Position numbers and translations under genes: made by a program | Shown here: piece by piece, positions 43,782 through 53,100 of the stretch | How positions within the stretch are numbered: position 1 is the stretch's first letter | Layout: every line of letters starts with the position of its first letter | NCBI RefSeq assembly: GCF_008632125.1 | Contig: NZ_VWRN01000015.1 | Span: forward strand, 85,370 to 149,369 | From: Cupriavidus cauae | Lineage (GTDB): Bacteria > Pseudomonadota > Gammaproteobacteria > Burkholderiales > Burkholderiaceae | Direction: 5' to 3' | Length of the DNA: 64,000 bases | Notes under the pieces: generated by a model | What the model was told of the DNA's origin: nothing | The model's database searches: none | The model's input: only the letters and a program-made list of their open reading frames with translations

Positions 43782-44716
43782 GCGGTCCTCATCGGGAGAG
43801 CTTGGGCGGAAATGCCTTCGGCGGGAAGGGCTTCGGCGGAAATGCCTTCGGCGGAAAGGGCTTGGGCGGGAAGCGCTTCGGCGCGAAGGGCGGAAACGGT
43901 GTTTCTCCCCTCTCCCGCTTGCGGGAGGGCGGGGCAGAGGGAAGTATCAGGAGCCCCGGTGAGCAGCGCCAAGGCGGCGCGATATGGCGCATCGTCGGCG
44001 TTCGCTTGGCACGGCAGCGAAGCAACCTCGCAGGCCTGCGCCGGATGCCACGCCCCCGCGGCGGTCGGTAGCGCCGCCCCCGGACCGTGCGGCCGCCAGC
44101 GGCCGTCGCCCGACCCCTGCAGCGCGACCTGCTGCCAACGGGGATCGGCGATGCCGGTGCCGGCCGCCTTGGTCAGGGCTTCGCGCGCGGTCCACAGCGC
44201 ATAGAAGCGATCCAGCCGCAAGGCGGGATGGCAGCCGCACAGCATGGCCTGCTCGTCCGCCGAGAACGCCGATGCGGCCAACGTCAGCGGCTCCACCGGG
44301 CGGCATTGCTCGATGTCGACGCCGACCGCTGCGATCGCGGGATCCGTCGCGATGGCGATCAGTCCGATGCCGCCGCTGTGCGAGACATTGAAGCGCGGCG
44401 CGCCGTCGATCCCCGGCGGCAAGATCGGTTTGCCCAGCGGATCGGCCTCCAGCGGGACCGCCTGCGGCGCAAGTTCGACAATCGCGCCAAGCAGACGGCG
44501 CAACGCGGCGCGTACCGCGGCAAAGCGGGCCCGATCGGCACCGCGACGATAGCCGAGCAGCCGCGCCGCTTCCTGCGGCGACAGGACTGCCAGGTCACCG
44601 GGTGCGGGCTCGGCCCTGACGTCGATATCGATCCGCCAGACGCGCACGTCGTAGGACTCGAGCGGCGCGGGCAGCGGCACGGGCGTCGGCTCCATCGATC
44701 GCAGCGGCGCTAGCAT
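43778..44716 (-). CDS. Sfp-type 4'-phosphopantetheinyl transferase with repeat-derived tail
   Basis: 312 residues from the ATG at 44716 (GGAGG upstream). It transfers phosphopantetheine from CoA to NRPS carrier serines. Motifs: FNVSHSGGIGLIAIA, VGVDIEQCRPVE with the magnesium ligands D and E, and FYALWTAREALTKAAGTGI. Sfp relatives end soon after about residue 240. Here the last ~60 residues come from a REP-like element read in frame (SLCPALPQAGEGRN), then from 15-bp repeats (EALPAQALSAEGISAEALP). This tail is almost certainly a recent, non-functional extension. The first 6 residues overlap the end of the thioesterase gene. Confidence 0.9.
   Translation of the reverse strand: MLAPLRSMEPTPVPLPAPLESYDVRVWRIDIDVRAEPAPGDLAVLSPQEAARLLGYRRGADRARFAAVRAALRRLLGAIVELAPQAVPLEADPLGKPILPPGIDGAPRFNVSHSGGIGLIAIATDPAIAAVGVDIEQCRPVEPLTLAASAFSADEQAMLCGCHPALRLDRFYALWTAREALTKAAGTGIADPRWQQVALQGSGDGRWRPHGPGAALPTAAGAWHPAQACEVASLPCQANADDAPYRAALALLTGAPDTSLCPALPQAGEGRNTVSALRAEALPAQALSAEGISAEALPAEGISAQALPMRTA
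43801..43890. repeat. 15-bp in-frame repeats at the end of the PPTase gene
   Basis: Degenerate 15-bp units of the type GCCTTCGGCGGAAAT / GGCTTCGGCGGGAAG, about six copies, coding for AEGIS/AEALP-like pentapeptides on the minus strand. Confidence 0.88.
43904..43943. repeat. REP-like element, copy 2, inside the PPTase reading frame
   Basis: CTCCCGCTTGCGGGAG palindrome followed by GGCGGGGCAGAGGG, matching copy 1 at 38614-38650. It lies within the coding sequence near the 3' end of the phosphopantetheinyl transferase gene. Confidence 0.7.
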
Positions 44717-45477
44717 GCGCTGACCTCCACGGCTGCGCTCCCCGCCGCGGCCGCAGTCGAAACGCCAAGCTGCGTGCCGATCCGCGCGAGCATCGATGCG
44801 GCGTGGTCGCGCAGGAAGAAGTGCCCGCCGTCGTACCAGTCCAGCGTGAAGGCGCCCTCCGTTTCGTGGCCCCAGCCGGCGATCGTACCGCCGACGGTGC
44901 GGTCGCTGCGCCCGCCGAAGGCATGCAGCGGACAGCGCAGCAACGCCCGCTCGCGATGCCGATAACTCGCGCAGACACGGAAGTCGGCACGCAGCACCGG
45001 CAACGTCAGCGCCATCATTTCCTCGTGTTCCAGCAATTCCGGCGGCGTGCCGTCGAGCGCGCGCAGACGGTCCATCAGCGCGGCGTCGTCCAGCGGTCCG
45101 GCGAAGCGGTCAGGGTCGCGCAGGCGCGGGGCCGGACAACCGGAGACCACCAATGCGCAAGCGGGCTCGCCCTCGCCCTGCCAGCGGTGCGCCAGCTCGT
45201 AGGCGATCAGCGCCCCCATGCTGTGGCCGAACAGCGCATGGCGGCTGCGCGGCGATTCGGCCAGCAGCCGCTGCTGGCGCAACTCGAGCGCCAGCTGGTC
45301 GCACAGCGTATCGAACGATTCGCACAGCGGCTGCCCAATCCGGGTGCCGCGGCCGGGCAGTTCGACCGGCCGGATCGTCAGCCCGGCCGGCGCCGCGCGG
45401 CGCCATCCGGCATAGGCCGCGGCGCCCGCGCCCGCATTGGGCAGGCACCACAGCGTGACCGGGCCGGTGGCGGTCAT
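44710..45477 (-). CDS. Type II thioesterase
   Basis: 255 residues from the ATG at 45477 (4-bp overlap with the mbtH-like gene). External NRPS editing thioesterase that removes wrong or stalled groups from carrier domains. Signatures: [17 protein letters not shown] at the start, [14 protein letters not shown], nucleophile S86 in [17 protein letters not shown], and [10 protein letters not shown] with the catalytic histidine. Length is normal for the family. Its 3' end overlaps the PPTase start by 7 bp. Confidence 0.94.
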   Translation of the reverse strand: MTATGPVTLWCLPNAGAGAAAYAGWRRAAPAGLTIRPVELPGRGTRIGQPLCESFDTLCDQLALELRQQRLLAESPRSRHALFGHSMGALIAYELAHRWQGEGEPACALVVSGCPAPRLRDPDRFAGPLDDAALMDRLRALDGTPPELLEHEEMMALTLPVLRADFRVCASYRHRERALLRCPLHAFGGRSDRTVGGTIAGWGHETEGAFTLDWYDGGHFFLRDHAASMLARIGTQLGVSTAAAAGSAAVEVSAC

Positions 45478-45698
45478 CGCGCCGCGGGCTCGCCCTGCGC
45501 TTGCATCGCGGCACGCAGGCTCGCGGGCCGCATATCGGTCCAGTGTGTCTCGATGTACTCCAGGCATTGCTGCCGCTGGCCGCTGAAGCCGACGGCGCGC
45601 CAGCCCGCCGGGATCGGACGGTAATCGGGCCAGATCGAATACTGCTCTTCCGGATTGATGACGACCTGGAAGAGCAGGGTGTCGCTGTCGAAGCTCAT
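45474..45698 (-). CDS. MbtH-like protein
   Basis: 74 residues from the ATG at 45698 (GAGGG 8 bases upstream). Fits the whole family signature: [15 protein letters not shown], then [31 protein letters not shown]. MbtH-like proteins bind adenylation domains and are needed for their solubility or activity; the four A domains encoded in this window are the likely partners. First gene of the operon, under the sigma-type promoter at 45765-45789. Confidence 0.97.
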   Translation of the reverse strand: MSFDSDTLLFQVVINPEEQYSIWPDYRPIPAGWRAVGFSGQRQQCLEYIETHWTDMRPASLRAAMQAQGEPAAR

Positions 45699-45764
45699 GG
45701 TGTGTCCCTCGTCTGACTGGATGCGTGGCAGTGGCGGCGCCCAAGCGAACGCCCGTGACAACTA

Positions 45765-45789
45765 GACGGACCGCGACGGCGCGAATTTA
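45765..45789 (-). promoter_or_regulatory. Iron-starvation sigma-type promoter for the mbtH operon
   Basis: Read on the minus strand: TAAAT (45789-45785), 16 bases, then CGTC (45768-45765). This is exactly the TAAAT-N16-CGT pattern of PvdS/OrbS-dependent promoters. It is 67 bases upstream of the mbtH-like start, divergent from an equal promoter at 45845-45869. Confidence 0.75.
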
Positions 45790-45844
45790 GTCGAGAGGGA
45801 CCCGGCGGGCTCGCGTCGGCGATCGCCGGATTGAATCCAAAATC

Positions 45845-45869
45845 TAAATATCGCCCGCCCCGGATCGTC
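45845..45869 (+). promoter_or_regulatory. Iron-starvation sigma-type promoter for the ornithine hydroxylase
   Basis: TAAAT (45845-45849), 16 bases, CGTC (45866-45869) on the plus strand, 77 bases upstream of the hydroxylase start. Same architecture as the divergent promoter at 45765-45789 and the third one at 48550-48574. Confidence 0.75.
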
Positions 45870-45945
45870 ACATCGGATATCCCCGCACGAGACGCGGGGT
45901 CGGCCGCTGCGTCGGTCGCCGAACTCCCACCGCAAGGGGCATCAG

Positions 45946-47307
45946 ATGACAAGCAGTGCTTTGGAATACGACCTACTCGGCATCGGCTTCGGGCCATCGA
46001 ATCTGGCGCTGGCCATTGCGATGGAAGAGCGCGCCGGTGCCGCGGCGGCGGCCCGCACCGCGCGGCCGCCGCGCTATGCCTTCATCGAGCGCAAGCCCGA
46101 TTTCGTCTGGCATGGCGGCATGCTGCTGGACGACACCGACATGCAGATTTCCTTCCTGAAGGATCTGGCGACGCTGCGCAATCCGCGCAGCCCTTATACC
46201 TTCATCAACTATCTGCACAGCCGCGGTCGGCTCGAAGCGTTCATCAACCTGAAGACGTTCTTCCCGAGCCGGATCGAGTTCAACGACTATCTGGCGTGGG
46301 TCGCGTCGCACTTCGGCGAGCGCTGCCACTATGGGGAGGAGGTGATCGACGTGCTGCCGGAGCCGGCGGACGGCGTGGTGCAGCGCCTGCGCGTCCGCTC
46401 GAGGGATGCGGACGGGCGCATTCATGAGCGCCTGACGCGCAATCTGGTGCTGGGCGTCGGCGGCGAGCCGCAGGTGCCCGCGGCCTTCCGTGGCTGGCGC
46501 GATGCGCGCGTGGTGCATTCCTCCGGCTATCTGGACCGGATCGCCCAGTATCGCGACGACAATGCGCCGCGGCGGATCGCGGTGGTCGGTGGCGGCCAGA
46601 GCGCGGCCGAGGTCTTCATGGACCTGGTCAAGCGCTTCCCGGCCTCGGAGGTCGCGATGGTGTTGCGCGGCGGCGCGCTCAAGCCGTCGGACGACAGCCC
46701 GTTCGTCAACGAGATCTTCAGCCCCGGCTTCACCGACTTCATCTATCGGCAACCCGGCGAGCGCCGGCAGCAGATGCTGCAGGAATATCGCAATACCAAC
46801 TACTCGGTGGTCGACCTCGACCTGATCGAGCGCATCTATCAGCTGCTCTATCAGCAGAAGGTGGTCGACAATCCGCAGCACCAGCTGATGCCGGGCAAGG
46901 ACATCGAGGCGGCCGCGCCGCAGCCGGACGGCATTGCCTGCGTGCTGCGCGACCGTGCCAATGGCGCCGTGCAGCGCCAGCAGTTCGATCTGGTGGTGCT
47001 GGCCACCGGCTATCGGCGCCAGGCCCACCAGCGCATGCTTGCGCCGCTGGCCTCGCTGATCGGCGAGGGCTTTCGCGTCGACCGCCACTATCGGCTGCAA
47101 ACGTCGACGCGTTGCCTGCCGCAGATTTTTCTGCAGGGTTGCTGCGAGGACAGCCACGGCCTCAGCGATACCTTGCTGTCGGTGCTGGCCGTGCGCTCGC
47201 ACGAAATCGCCGAGGCGGTGCTGGAGAACGAGATGCAGGCGGATCGTGATGCCGTGCGCGTCGCGCGGGACGCCGCCGACGTGCGGCCGCTGGTTGGCAC
47301 GGCATAG
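45946..47307 (+). CDS. L-ornithine N5-monooxygenase (PvdA/OrbE-like)
   Basis: 453 residues from the ATG at 45946, AAGGGG upstream. FAD site GIGFGPSN at residues 12-19, NADPH site VVGGGQSAAEVF near 213, and LATGY near 352, the three signatures of microbial N-hydroxylating monooxygenases; the DMQISFLKDLATLRNPRSPYTF segment and KTFFPSRIEFNDYL are typical of ornithine/lysine-specific forms. The product, N5-hydroxyornithine, is acylated or cyclised to give a hydroxamate. The acyltransferase encoded next (minus strand) probably uses it. Confidence 0.95.
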   Translation: MTSSALEYDLLGIGFGPSNLALAIAMEERAGAAAAARTARPPRYAFIERKPDFVWHGGMLLDDTDMQISFLKDLATLRNPRSPYTFINYLHSRGRLEAFINLKTFFPSRIEFNDYLAWVASHFGERCHYGEEVIDVLPEPADGVVQRLRVRSRDADGRIHERLTRNLVLGVGGEPQVPAAFRGWRDARVVHSSGYLDRIAQYRDDNAPRRIAVVGGGQSAAEVFMDLVKRFPASEVAMVLRGGALKPSDDSPFVNEIFSPGFTDFIYRQPGERRQQMLQEYRNTNYSVVDLDLIERIYQLLYQQKVVDNPQHQLMPGKDIEAAAPQPDGIACVLRDRANGAVQRQQFDLVVLATGYRRQAHQRMLAPLASLIGEGFRVDRHYRLQTSTRCLPQIFLQGCCEDSHGLSDTLLSVLAVRSHEIAEAVLENEMQADRDAVRVARDAADVRPLVGTA

Positions 47308-47324
47308 CCGGCCGTGTGGTGTCT

Positions 47325-47340
47325 GCCGGTTTGCGCCGGC
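47325..47340. terminator. Weak hairpin between convergent hydroxylase and acyltransferase genes
   Basis: GCCGG (47325-47329) and CCGGC (47336-47340) with a 6-nt loop followed by CCTTTCC. Short stem and short T run, so only a possible terminator. Confidence 0.3.
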
Positions 47341-47401
47341 CCTTTCCTGCCGATCTCGGCAAGGCGGCCGGCGCGTTCCGGCCGTCAGTCGTTCAGGACG
47401 C

Positions 47402-48499
47402 TCAGGACGCTTGGGCCGGTGACGGTGCGGTTCCCAGTCCGTCCCGGTCCGCGGGCAGGTACAGATGCTCGCCGAAGAAGCGCTCGCGCAGCAGCATCAC
47501 AAGCATCGCCTGCTTGTGCGGGAAGTCGAACAGCTTGACCTTCGAGAAGCCGGCCCGATCCAGGTTGGCGATCTGGCGATGGTGGTCGGAGCGGGGCTCG
47601 CCGACGATGCGCTGCGTGCGCGGATCGTCCAGGAACTGGAAATGCTGGATGGCCGGGAACCATGCGGTCAGGAAGGCCTTGCCCCGAAACGCCGGCTCGC
47701 CGATCAGCACATGCCAGCCGCGATCGAAGTCGTTGGCGTCATAGAACGGCGCGATGCGGTTTTCCTTGGCCCAATAGACCTCGAAGTAGCCGAACGGCGT
47801 GCCATCGATCGACGCGATCAGCGGCAGCATGTGCGGATCGTCGATCAGCCCTTGCAGATAGCACCGATGCTTTTCCTCGTCGCCTTCCTCCTGCCAGAAG
47901 TGCGCGACATCCGGATCGTTCATCCAGCGATGCAGGCTGGCAAGGTCGTGCTCGACCGTGGCGGCGTGCAGCGTAAAGGTCCGGCGCAGCCAGGGGATAT
48001 AGCGGGCGTAGACCGTGCCCGCGGGCTTCGGCGGCCGCACCGGATGGCGCTTCTCACCGGTCATCGCATAGCGCAGCGGATAGGGCGCCTCGGCGCGGCT
48101 GCCCAGCCATAGCGGCGCGTATTGCCACAGCATCGCGGCCTCGCAGCGGTCGCCGTCGGCGTGCGGACGCACGACACCGCGCCGATGCAGCAACGCCCGC
48201 GTCGGCTGGTGTTCGATGTCGACATCCACTTCGGTGACCGCCCACTGCGTCGTGATCGCCTCGAGCGCCGCGATCGCGGCATCGGCGGACGCGTCGGTAT
48301 CGGCAAAGGACTCCGCGAGGCGCAGTACCGGGCGCGGTCCCGGGGCAACGGCGAAGCTCGCGAGCGGTTCGTTGCGGCGGGCGTCACGTACCTCGAGCCG
48401 CCCGGCTTCCCACGACGATTCCAGGGCGTCGCCGCGCGCCTCGAAGGAGCGAAACCCCTGGAAGGCGGCGGCCGCGCTGCCCGACTGTTCGATCGGCAT
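47402..48499 (-). CDS. IucB/AlcB-like N-acyltransferase (hydroxamate-forming)
   Basis: 365 residues from the ATG at 48499, chosen because GGAGA lies 6-7 bases upstream; earlier in-frame starts at 48511 (ATG) and 48526 (TTG) lack ribosome sites. The C-terminal ~170 residues are the GNAT-type acyltransferase of aerobactin/alcaligin/rhizobactin enzymes: HRWMNDPDVAHFWQEEGDEE, PFGYFEVYWAKENRIAPFYD, DRGWHVLIGE, RGKAFLTAWFPAI, EPRSDHHRQIANLDRAGF. It would acetylate or acylate N-hydroxyornithine. The ~170-residue N-terminal part is also usual for the family. The sigma-type promoter at 48550-48574 precedes it. Confidence 0.9.
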   Translation of the reverse strand: MPIEQSGSAAAAFQGFRSFEARGDALESSWEAGRLEVRDARRNEPLASFAVAPGPRPVLRLAESFADTDASADAAIAALEAITTQWAVTEVDVDIEHQPTRALLHRRGVVRPHADGDRCEAAMLWQYAPLWLGSRAEAPYPLRYAMTGEKRHPVRPPKPAGTVYARYIPWLRRTFTLHAATVEHDLASLHRWMNDPDVAHFWQEEGDEEKHRCYLQGLIDDPHMLPLIASIDGTPFGYFEVYWAKENRIAPFYDANDFDRGWHVLIGEPAFRGKAFLTAWFPAIQHFQFLDDPRTQRIVGEPRSDHHRQIANLDRAGFSKVKLFDFPHKQAMLVMLLRERFFGEHLYLPADRDGLGTAPSPAQAS

Positions 48500-48549
48500 G
48501 ATGTTCTCCATGGTGATGGCCGGCAAAGGCGTTCGACCGGTGCTGGAGA

Positions 48550-48574
48550 GACGGTGGGCGAGGCGGGAAATTTA
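48550..48574 (-). promoter_or_regulatory. Iron-starvation sigma-type promoter for the acyltransferase
   Basis: On the minus strand: TAAAT (48574-48570), 16 bases, CGTC (48553-48550). Third instance of the same element in this cluster; about 50 bases before the preferred start codon. Confidence 0.75.
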
Positions 48575-48643
48575 GCGCGTGGGGCACGCTGTGCCGGCGC
48601 CTGCGCCCGTAGGCTATCCGGGGGCCGCCAGACCCATATAGAA

Positions 48644-48658
48644 TGCGAATCATTCGCA
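48644..48658. promoter_or_regulatory. Fur-box-like palindrome before the PepSY gene
   Basis: TGCGAAT-C-ATTCGCA, a perfect 7-1-7 palindrome resembling Fur boxes (alternating GAAT/ATTC core). It partly follows a minus-10-like TATAGA (48637-48642) and ends 34 bases upstream of the PepSY start, so Fur binding would block transcription when iron is plentiful. Confidence 0.65.
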
Positions 48659-48692
48659 AATAGAGATCGACCGCCGCCGGGCGCCAGCCACC

Positions 48693-49901
48693 ATGCATAT
48701 CCGAACGTTCCGCATCTGGTACCTGATCCACAAATGGACCAGCCTGATCTGCACCGTCTTCCTGCTGTTGCTGTGCCTGACCGGCCTGCCACTGATCTTC
48801 GGGCATGAGATCGACCACTGGCTCGGCAATGGCGTCGAGGCGCCGGAGCTGCCGGCCGACGCGGGCCGGGTGCCGGTCGATCGCATCGTCGCCGACGCGC
48901 TGGAGCGGCGCCCGGGCACGGCGGTCCGTTTCGTCACCGCCGACGACGAGGAGCCGGTGTGGTTCGTCTCGCTGTCCTCGCGGGAAGCGCCTCGCCAGGG
49001 CGGGGCGCTGCTGACCTACGACGCCCGGACCGGCGACCTGCTGCGCGATACGCCGCTGCGGTCCGGCTTCATGCTGATCATGGTGAAGCTGCATACGGAC
49101 CTGTTCGCCGGGCTGGCAGGCACGCTGTTCCTGGGCTTCATGGGCCTGTTGTTCGTGATCTCGATCGTCTCGGGCATCGTCGTCTATGGCCCGTTGATGA
49201 AGAAGCTGCCCTTCGGCACGGTGCGCCGCGAACGGTCGACCCGGCTCAAATGGCTGGACCTGCATAACGTGCTGGGCATGGCCACGCTGTCGTGGGCCTT
49301 CGTGGTTGGGCTGACCGGCGTGCTGCTGACGCTGGCCAAGCCGACGTACAGCTTCTGGCAGGCCACCGAGCTGAAGGCGATGGTCGCGCCGTTCGCGGCC
49401 AGGGACGGCGCGTCGCCCGCCGCGGCCGCGCCGCCGGAAAAGCTGGCCTCGCTCGACGCCGCGATCGCGCTGGCCAAGGCCGAGGAGCCGGACATGACCA
49501 CCGCCTTCGTCGCCTTCCCCGGCACGCCGCTGGCCGGCAACCATCACTACGCCGTGTTCATGCGCGGCGACGCCCATATCACCTCGCGGCTGATCAAGCC
49601 GGTGCTGATCGACGCGCAGACCGGCGCCTTCGCGGCCAAGCGCGAGATGCCCTGGTACGTCGCCGCGCTGCGGATCTCCGGGCCGCTGCATTTCGGCGAC
49701 TACGGCGCGATGCCGCTGAAGATCCTGTGGGCCATCCTCGATGTCATCACGATCGTGCTGCTCGGCAGCGGCATCTATCTGTGGGTTGGCCGCACGCGTA
49801 CCACCAATGCGCGGCTGCGCAAGATGGAAGACGAACAGCGCACGGCCGAGCGCGCCGCTCCCGCGGTCGCCGCGGTGAGCCAAACCGGAGCGAGCCGATG
49901 A
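48693..49901 (+). CDS. PepSY-domain membrane protein, ferric-siderophore reductase-like
   Basis: 402 residues from the ATG at 48693. Four membrane spans (about 14-36, 125-155, 190-215, 350-375) with the histidines characteristic of PepSY_TM proteins: LIHKWTSL, KLHTDLFAGLAG, LDLHNVLGMATLSW and GPLHFGDYG. PiuB/FoxB/FhuF-replacing proteins of this family are iron-regulated and proposed to reduce ferric siderophores at the inner membrane via bound haem. The siderophore genes on both sides and the Fur-like site support this. Followed by a coupled small gene. Confidence 0.9.
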   Translation: MHIRTFRIWYLIHKWTSLICTVFLLLLCLTGLPLIFGHEIDHWLGNGVEAPELPADAGRVPVDRIVADALERRPGTAVRFVTADDEEPVWFVSLSSREAPRQGGALLTYDARTGDLLRDTPLRSGFMLIMVKLHTDLFAGLAGTLFLGFMGLLFVISIVSGIVVYGPLMKKLPFGTVRRERSTRLKWLDLHNVLGMATLSWAFVVGLTGVLLTLAKPTYSFWQATELKAMVAPFAARDGASPAAAAPPEKLASLDAAIALAKAEEPDMTTAFVAFPGTPLAGNHHYAVFMRGDAHITSRLIKPVLIDAQTGAFAAKREMPWYVAALRISGPLHFGDYGAMPLKILWAILDVITIVLLGSGIYLWVGRTRTTNARLRKMEDEQRTAERAAPAVAAVSQTGASR

Positions 49902-50143
49902 AAACGCCCGGGACGTTTCTGTGGATCTATGGCATGCCGATCGTCCTGGCCATCGCCGGCTGCGTCGGCCTGGCGGCCGCGCTGTTCGCGGACGGGGTAT
50001 GGGATTGGGTCTCGTGGCTGGCCCTGGGCGCGATGACAGCGGCAGGGCTCTGGTATGCGCTGATCCCGGCCGCCTCGTCCACCGAGCGTGGCGTCAACCG
50101 TTCGCCGGCACGGCCTCCAGCCGATCGCGCAGCCCCTCGATAA
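49898..50143 (+). CDS. Small two-span membrane protein coupled to the PepSY gene
   Basis: 81 residues, ATGA overlap with the PepSY gene. Two hydrophobic segments (about 7-30 and 36-55; [20 protein letters not shown] and [18 protein letters not shown]) and a short basic tail. Small proteins like this commonly accompany PepSY iron-uptake proteins; no catalytic motif is seen. Its last 50 bp overlap, on the other strand, the end of the NRPS gene. Confidence 0.75.
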   Translation: MKTPGTFLWIYGMPIVLAIAGCVGLAAALFADGVWDWVSWLALGAMTAAGLWYALIPAASSTERGVNRSPARPPADRAAPR

Positions 50144-53100
50144 AGGCCGGCGCCCGCACGATCCCCAGATGGGTCGCCGCGACGCGCTGCGAATAGGCCG
50201 GCTGCCGTTCCAGCAAGGCAACCAGCCGTTCCATATCGTCCTCGGCGCGGTCGGCTGCCCACCAGCAGGTCGGCGCCACCTGCAGCGCCTGCAGCGACAT
50301 GTCGTGACTGAGCTCGCGCAGCCGTTCGGCCGTGGCGAACATCCGTGACAGTTCGTCCGGGCCCGCTTGCTCCGCGCCGCCGGCCAGCGCGAAGGCGCGC
50401 CGGATCAGATGCTCGACGAGCTCGGGACCTTGCATCTCCGCCTGTGCCCTCGTCAGCTCGTCCGCAAAGCCGCTGTTTGCCAATTGCGGGAACAGCTGCA
50501 ACAGATACGCGTGGAGTTCGTCGATCGAGCCACGCTGCCTGACCGGCGCCGTTCCCTGGCGCGGCACCAGGCTGTCCACCAGGCCGAGGAAGGCCACGGT
50601 CTCGCCGGCGTCCTCCAGGATCGCAGCCATCCGCGCCGCCAGTGCGCCACCGAGCGACCATCCCAGCAGCCGATAGGGACCCGTGGGCTGCACGGCCCGG
50701 ATCGCCTTCACATGCAGATGGGCGAGATGTTCGAGCGAGTCGAACGTGTCCACCGGCGGGCACGCAAGCCCATGGACCTTGCAGGCCCCCTCAAGTGCTC
50801 GCGCAAGCGGCGTGTAGTCGAACACATTGCCGAAGGATGCGTGCACGCAGAACAGCGGCGGCGTCTCGGCGGCGGACCGATTCAGGGGTACAGGCCGATG
50901 CTGCGCCGAGCCCGCGCCGCCGAGCACCTGGCAGAGCGAGGCGATGGTCTGATGTTCCATCAGATGGCGCAGCTCGATGGCCAGACCGGCGCCGGTCGTG
51001 GCACGCAGGCGCGTCAGCACCTGCAGGCACAGCAGCGAATGTCCGCCGAGTTCGAAGAAGTTGTCGTGGATGCCGACCTGGTCGACGCCAAGGACTTCTT
51101 GCCAGACCTGCGCCAGCAGGGTCTCGATCTCGTTGCGCGGGGCGATGTAGCCTTGCGTCTCCCATACTGGCGCGGGCAAGGCGCGACGATCGAGCTTGCC
51201 GTTGGGCGTGACCGGCAGGCGGTCCAGCGCGATGATTTGCGCCGGGACCATGTGGTCGGGCAGTTGGGCCTTGAGCTGGGTTTTCAGTGTGACGGTATCC
51301 GTGCCGTCCAGCACGCAGTAGGCGACCAGCCGGTCCTCATGGACGATCACGGCGGCGTCCTTGACGCCAGCTTGCGATCGCAGCAGATGCGCGATTTCGC
51401 CGAGTTCTACGCGATAACCGCGGATCTTGACCTGTTCGTCCTGGCGGCCAAGGTATTCGATTCGGCCTGCCGCATCCTGCCTGACGCGGTCGCCGGTGCG
51501 GTACATCCTTGCCCCGGCGGTGAAGGGATCGGGGACGAAGCGCTCGGCGGTCAGTCCCGGGCGACCAAGGTAGCCGCGGGCCAGTTGGGGCCCGGCGATA
51601 TAGAGTTCGCCGACGATGCCGGCGGGAACCGGGTTCAGGTCGGCGTCAAGCACATAGACGCGGGAGCCCGGCAACGGCGTCCCGGTCGGCAACTGCCGTT
51701 CGGGCACGGTCACCGCTTCATGCGTCAGCACGCCGACCGTGGTTTCGGTCGGGCCGTAGTGATTGAACAGCCGACAGTGCGGCTTCAGGCCGCGGATCGT
51801 CCGAGCCAGTTCGGCCGAGGTAGCCTCGCCGCCAAGAATCAGCGCCTGCTCGGGCAGCACGTCCGCGGGTTGCCGCGCTTGGAGCAATCCGCGCAGATGG
51901 CTGGGTACGATCTTGAGCACGCCGACGCGGTGCCGGGCCATGTACTCGGCGAAACGATCGGGATCGAAGCCCCGCTCGCGCGAAATCAGATGCAAGGTGC
52001 GGCCGCTGCAGAGGGCGCCGAACAGCACGGTATGGCCGAGGTCGGCGGCGGTGGTGGATACCATCGCCATCGAGGCATCGGCAGGCAACTGCAGCCGGTG
52101 CAGCACGCCGCAGACGTAATGCGCGAGCGCGTCGTGGCTGACCACCACACCCTTCGGGGTGCCGGTGGAGCCAGAGGTATAAATCAGGTACGCGGCTTGG
52201 CCCGGAAGCAGCGAGACGGACGGCGCATCGTCGACCGGCGTCACGGACGTCGGATCGATGCAATCGAACCCCGGCCCGAACCCCGGTCCGAACTCCGGCA
52301 CGGAGCCCGGCCCCGAGCCTACGACAACACTGGCCCCAGCGTCGTCCAATAGCTGGCGCAAGCGCTCGGCCGGCTGCGCCGGGTCGAGCGGCACGCAAAC
52401 CGCCCCGGCCTTCAGAATCCCAAGCAGCCCGGTCACGAACCCTGGCGAGCGTCCGACACAAAGCCCAACCCGCATCTCGCGTCCAATGCCGCGTTCGGCC
52501 AGCGCCGCCGCGATGCCATTGGCAATTCGATCGGTCTCGCCCCGAGTCAGCGTCTGATCCTCATATCGCAGCGCGACAGCCGGAGCATCCTCCACGACGC
52601 TACGCCGCCATGCCGTCAGCACATCGACCGGCCTGGAGGCCCCCGCCTCACCGATCAGCCGTCCTTCGCCCCTTTCTTCGTCCCCGCCATTCAACACGAA
52701 CTCGCCAACACGAAGCCCCAGCCCCGCCGCCATCTGCTCGAGGACGCCAAGGTAGTGCGCCAGCATCCGTTCAACCGTACGATGGTCGAAAAGATCGCAC
52801 GCATATCCCATGGCCCCGAACACCGCGCCGGTCTGGTCCTCCTGCGTATCGAGGGACAGGTCCACCTTGGTCGAGCGGACCGATCGCTCCACCGGTTCCA
52901 GCTGCAATCCCGGAAGCCGTTGCGCGATGCTGCGGTCGCGCCGTTGGTGGTTCAGCATGACCTGGAACAGCGGGTTGCGTGACGGGTCGCGTTCCGGTTG
53001 AAGGGCCTCGACCAGTTGCTCGAACGGGAGCTCCTGATGCGCTTGCGCTTGCAGCACCGATTCCCGAGCGCGGGCGAGTACCGCGTCAAACGCCATGCCG

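Noticed and set aside
45790..45844. Fur box between the divergent siderophore promoters
   Set aside because: No palindrome of the GAAT/ATTC type is present; the sigma-type promoters explain the control better.
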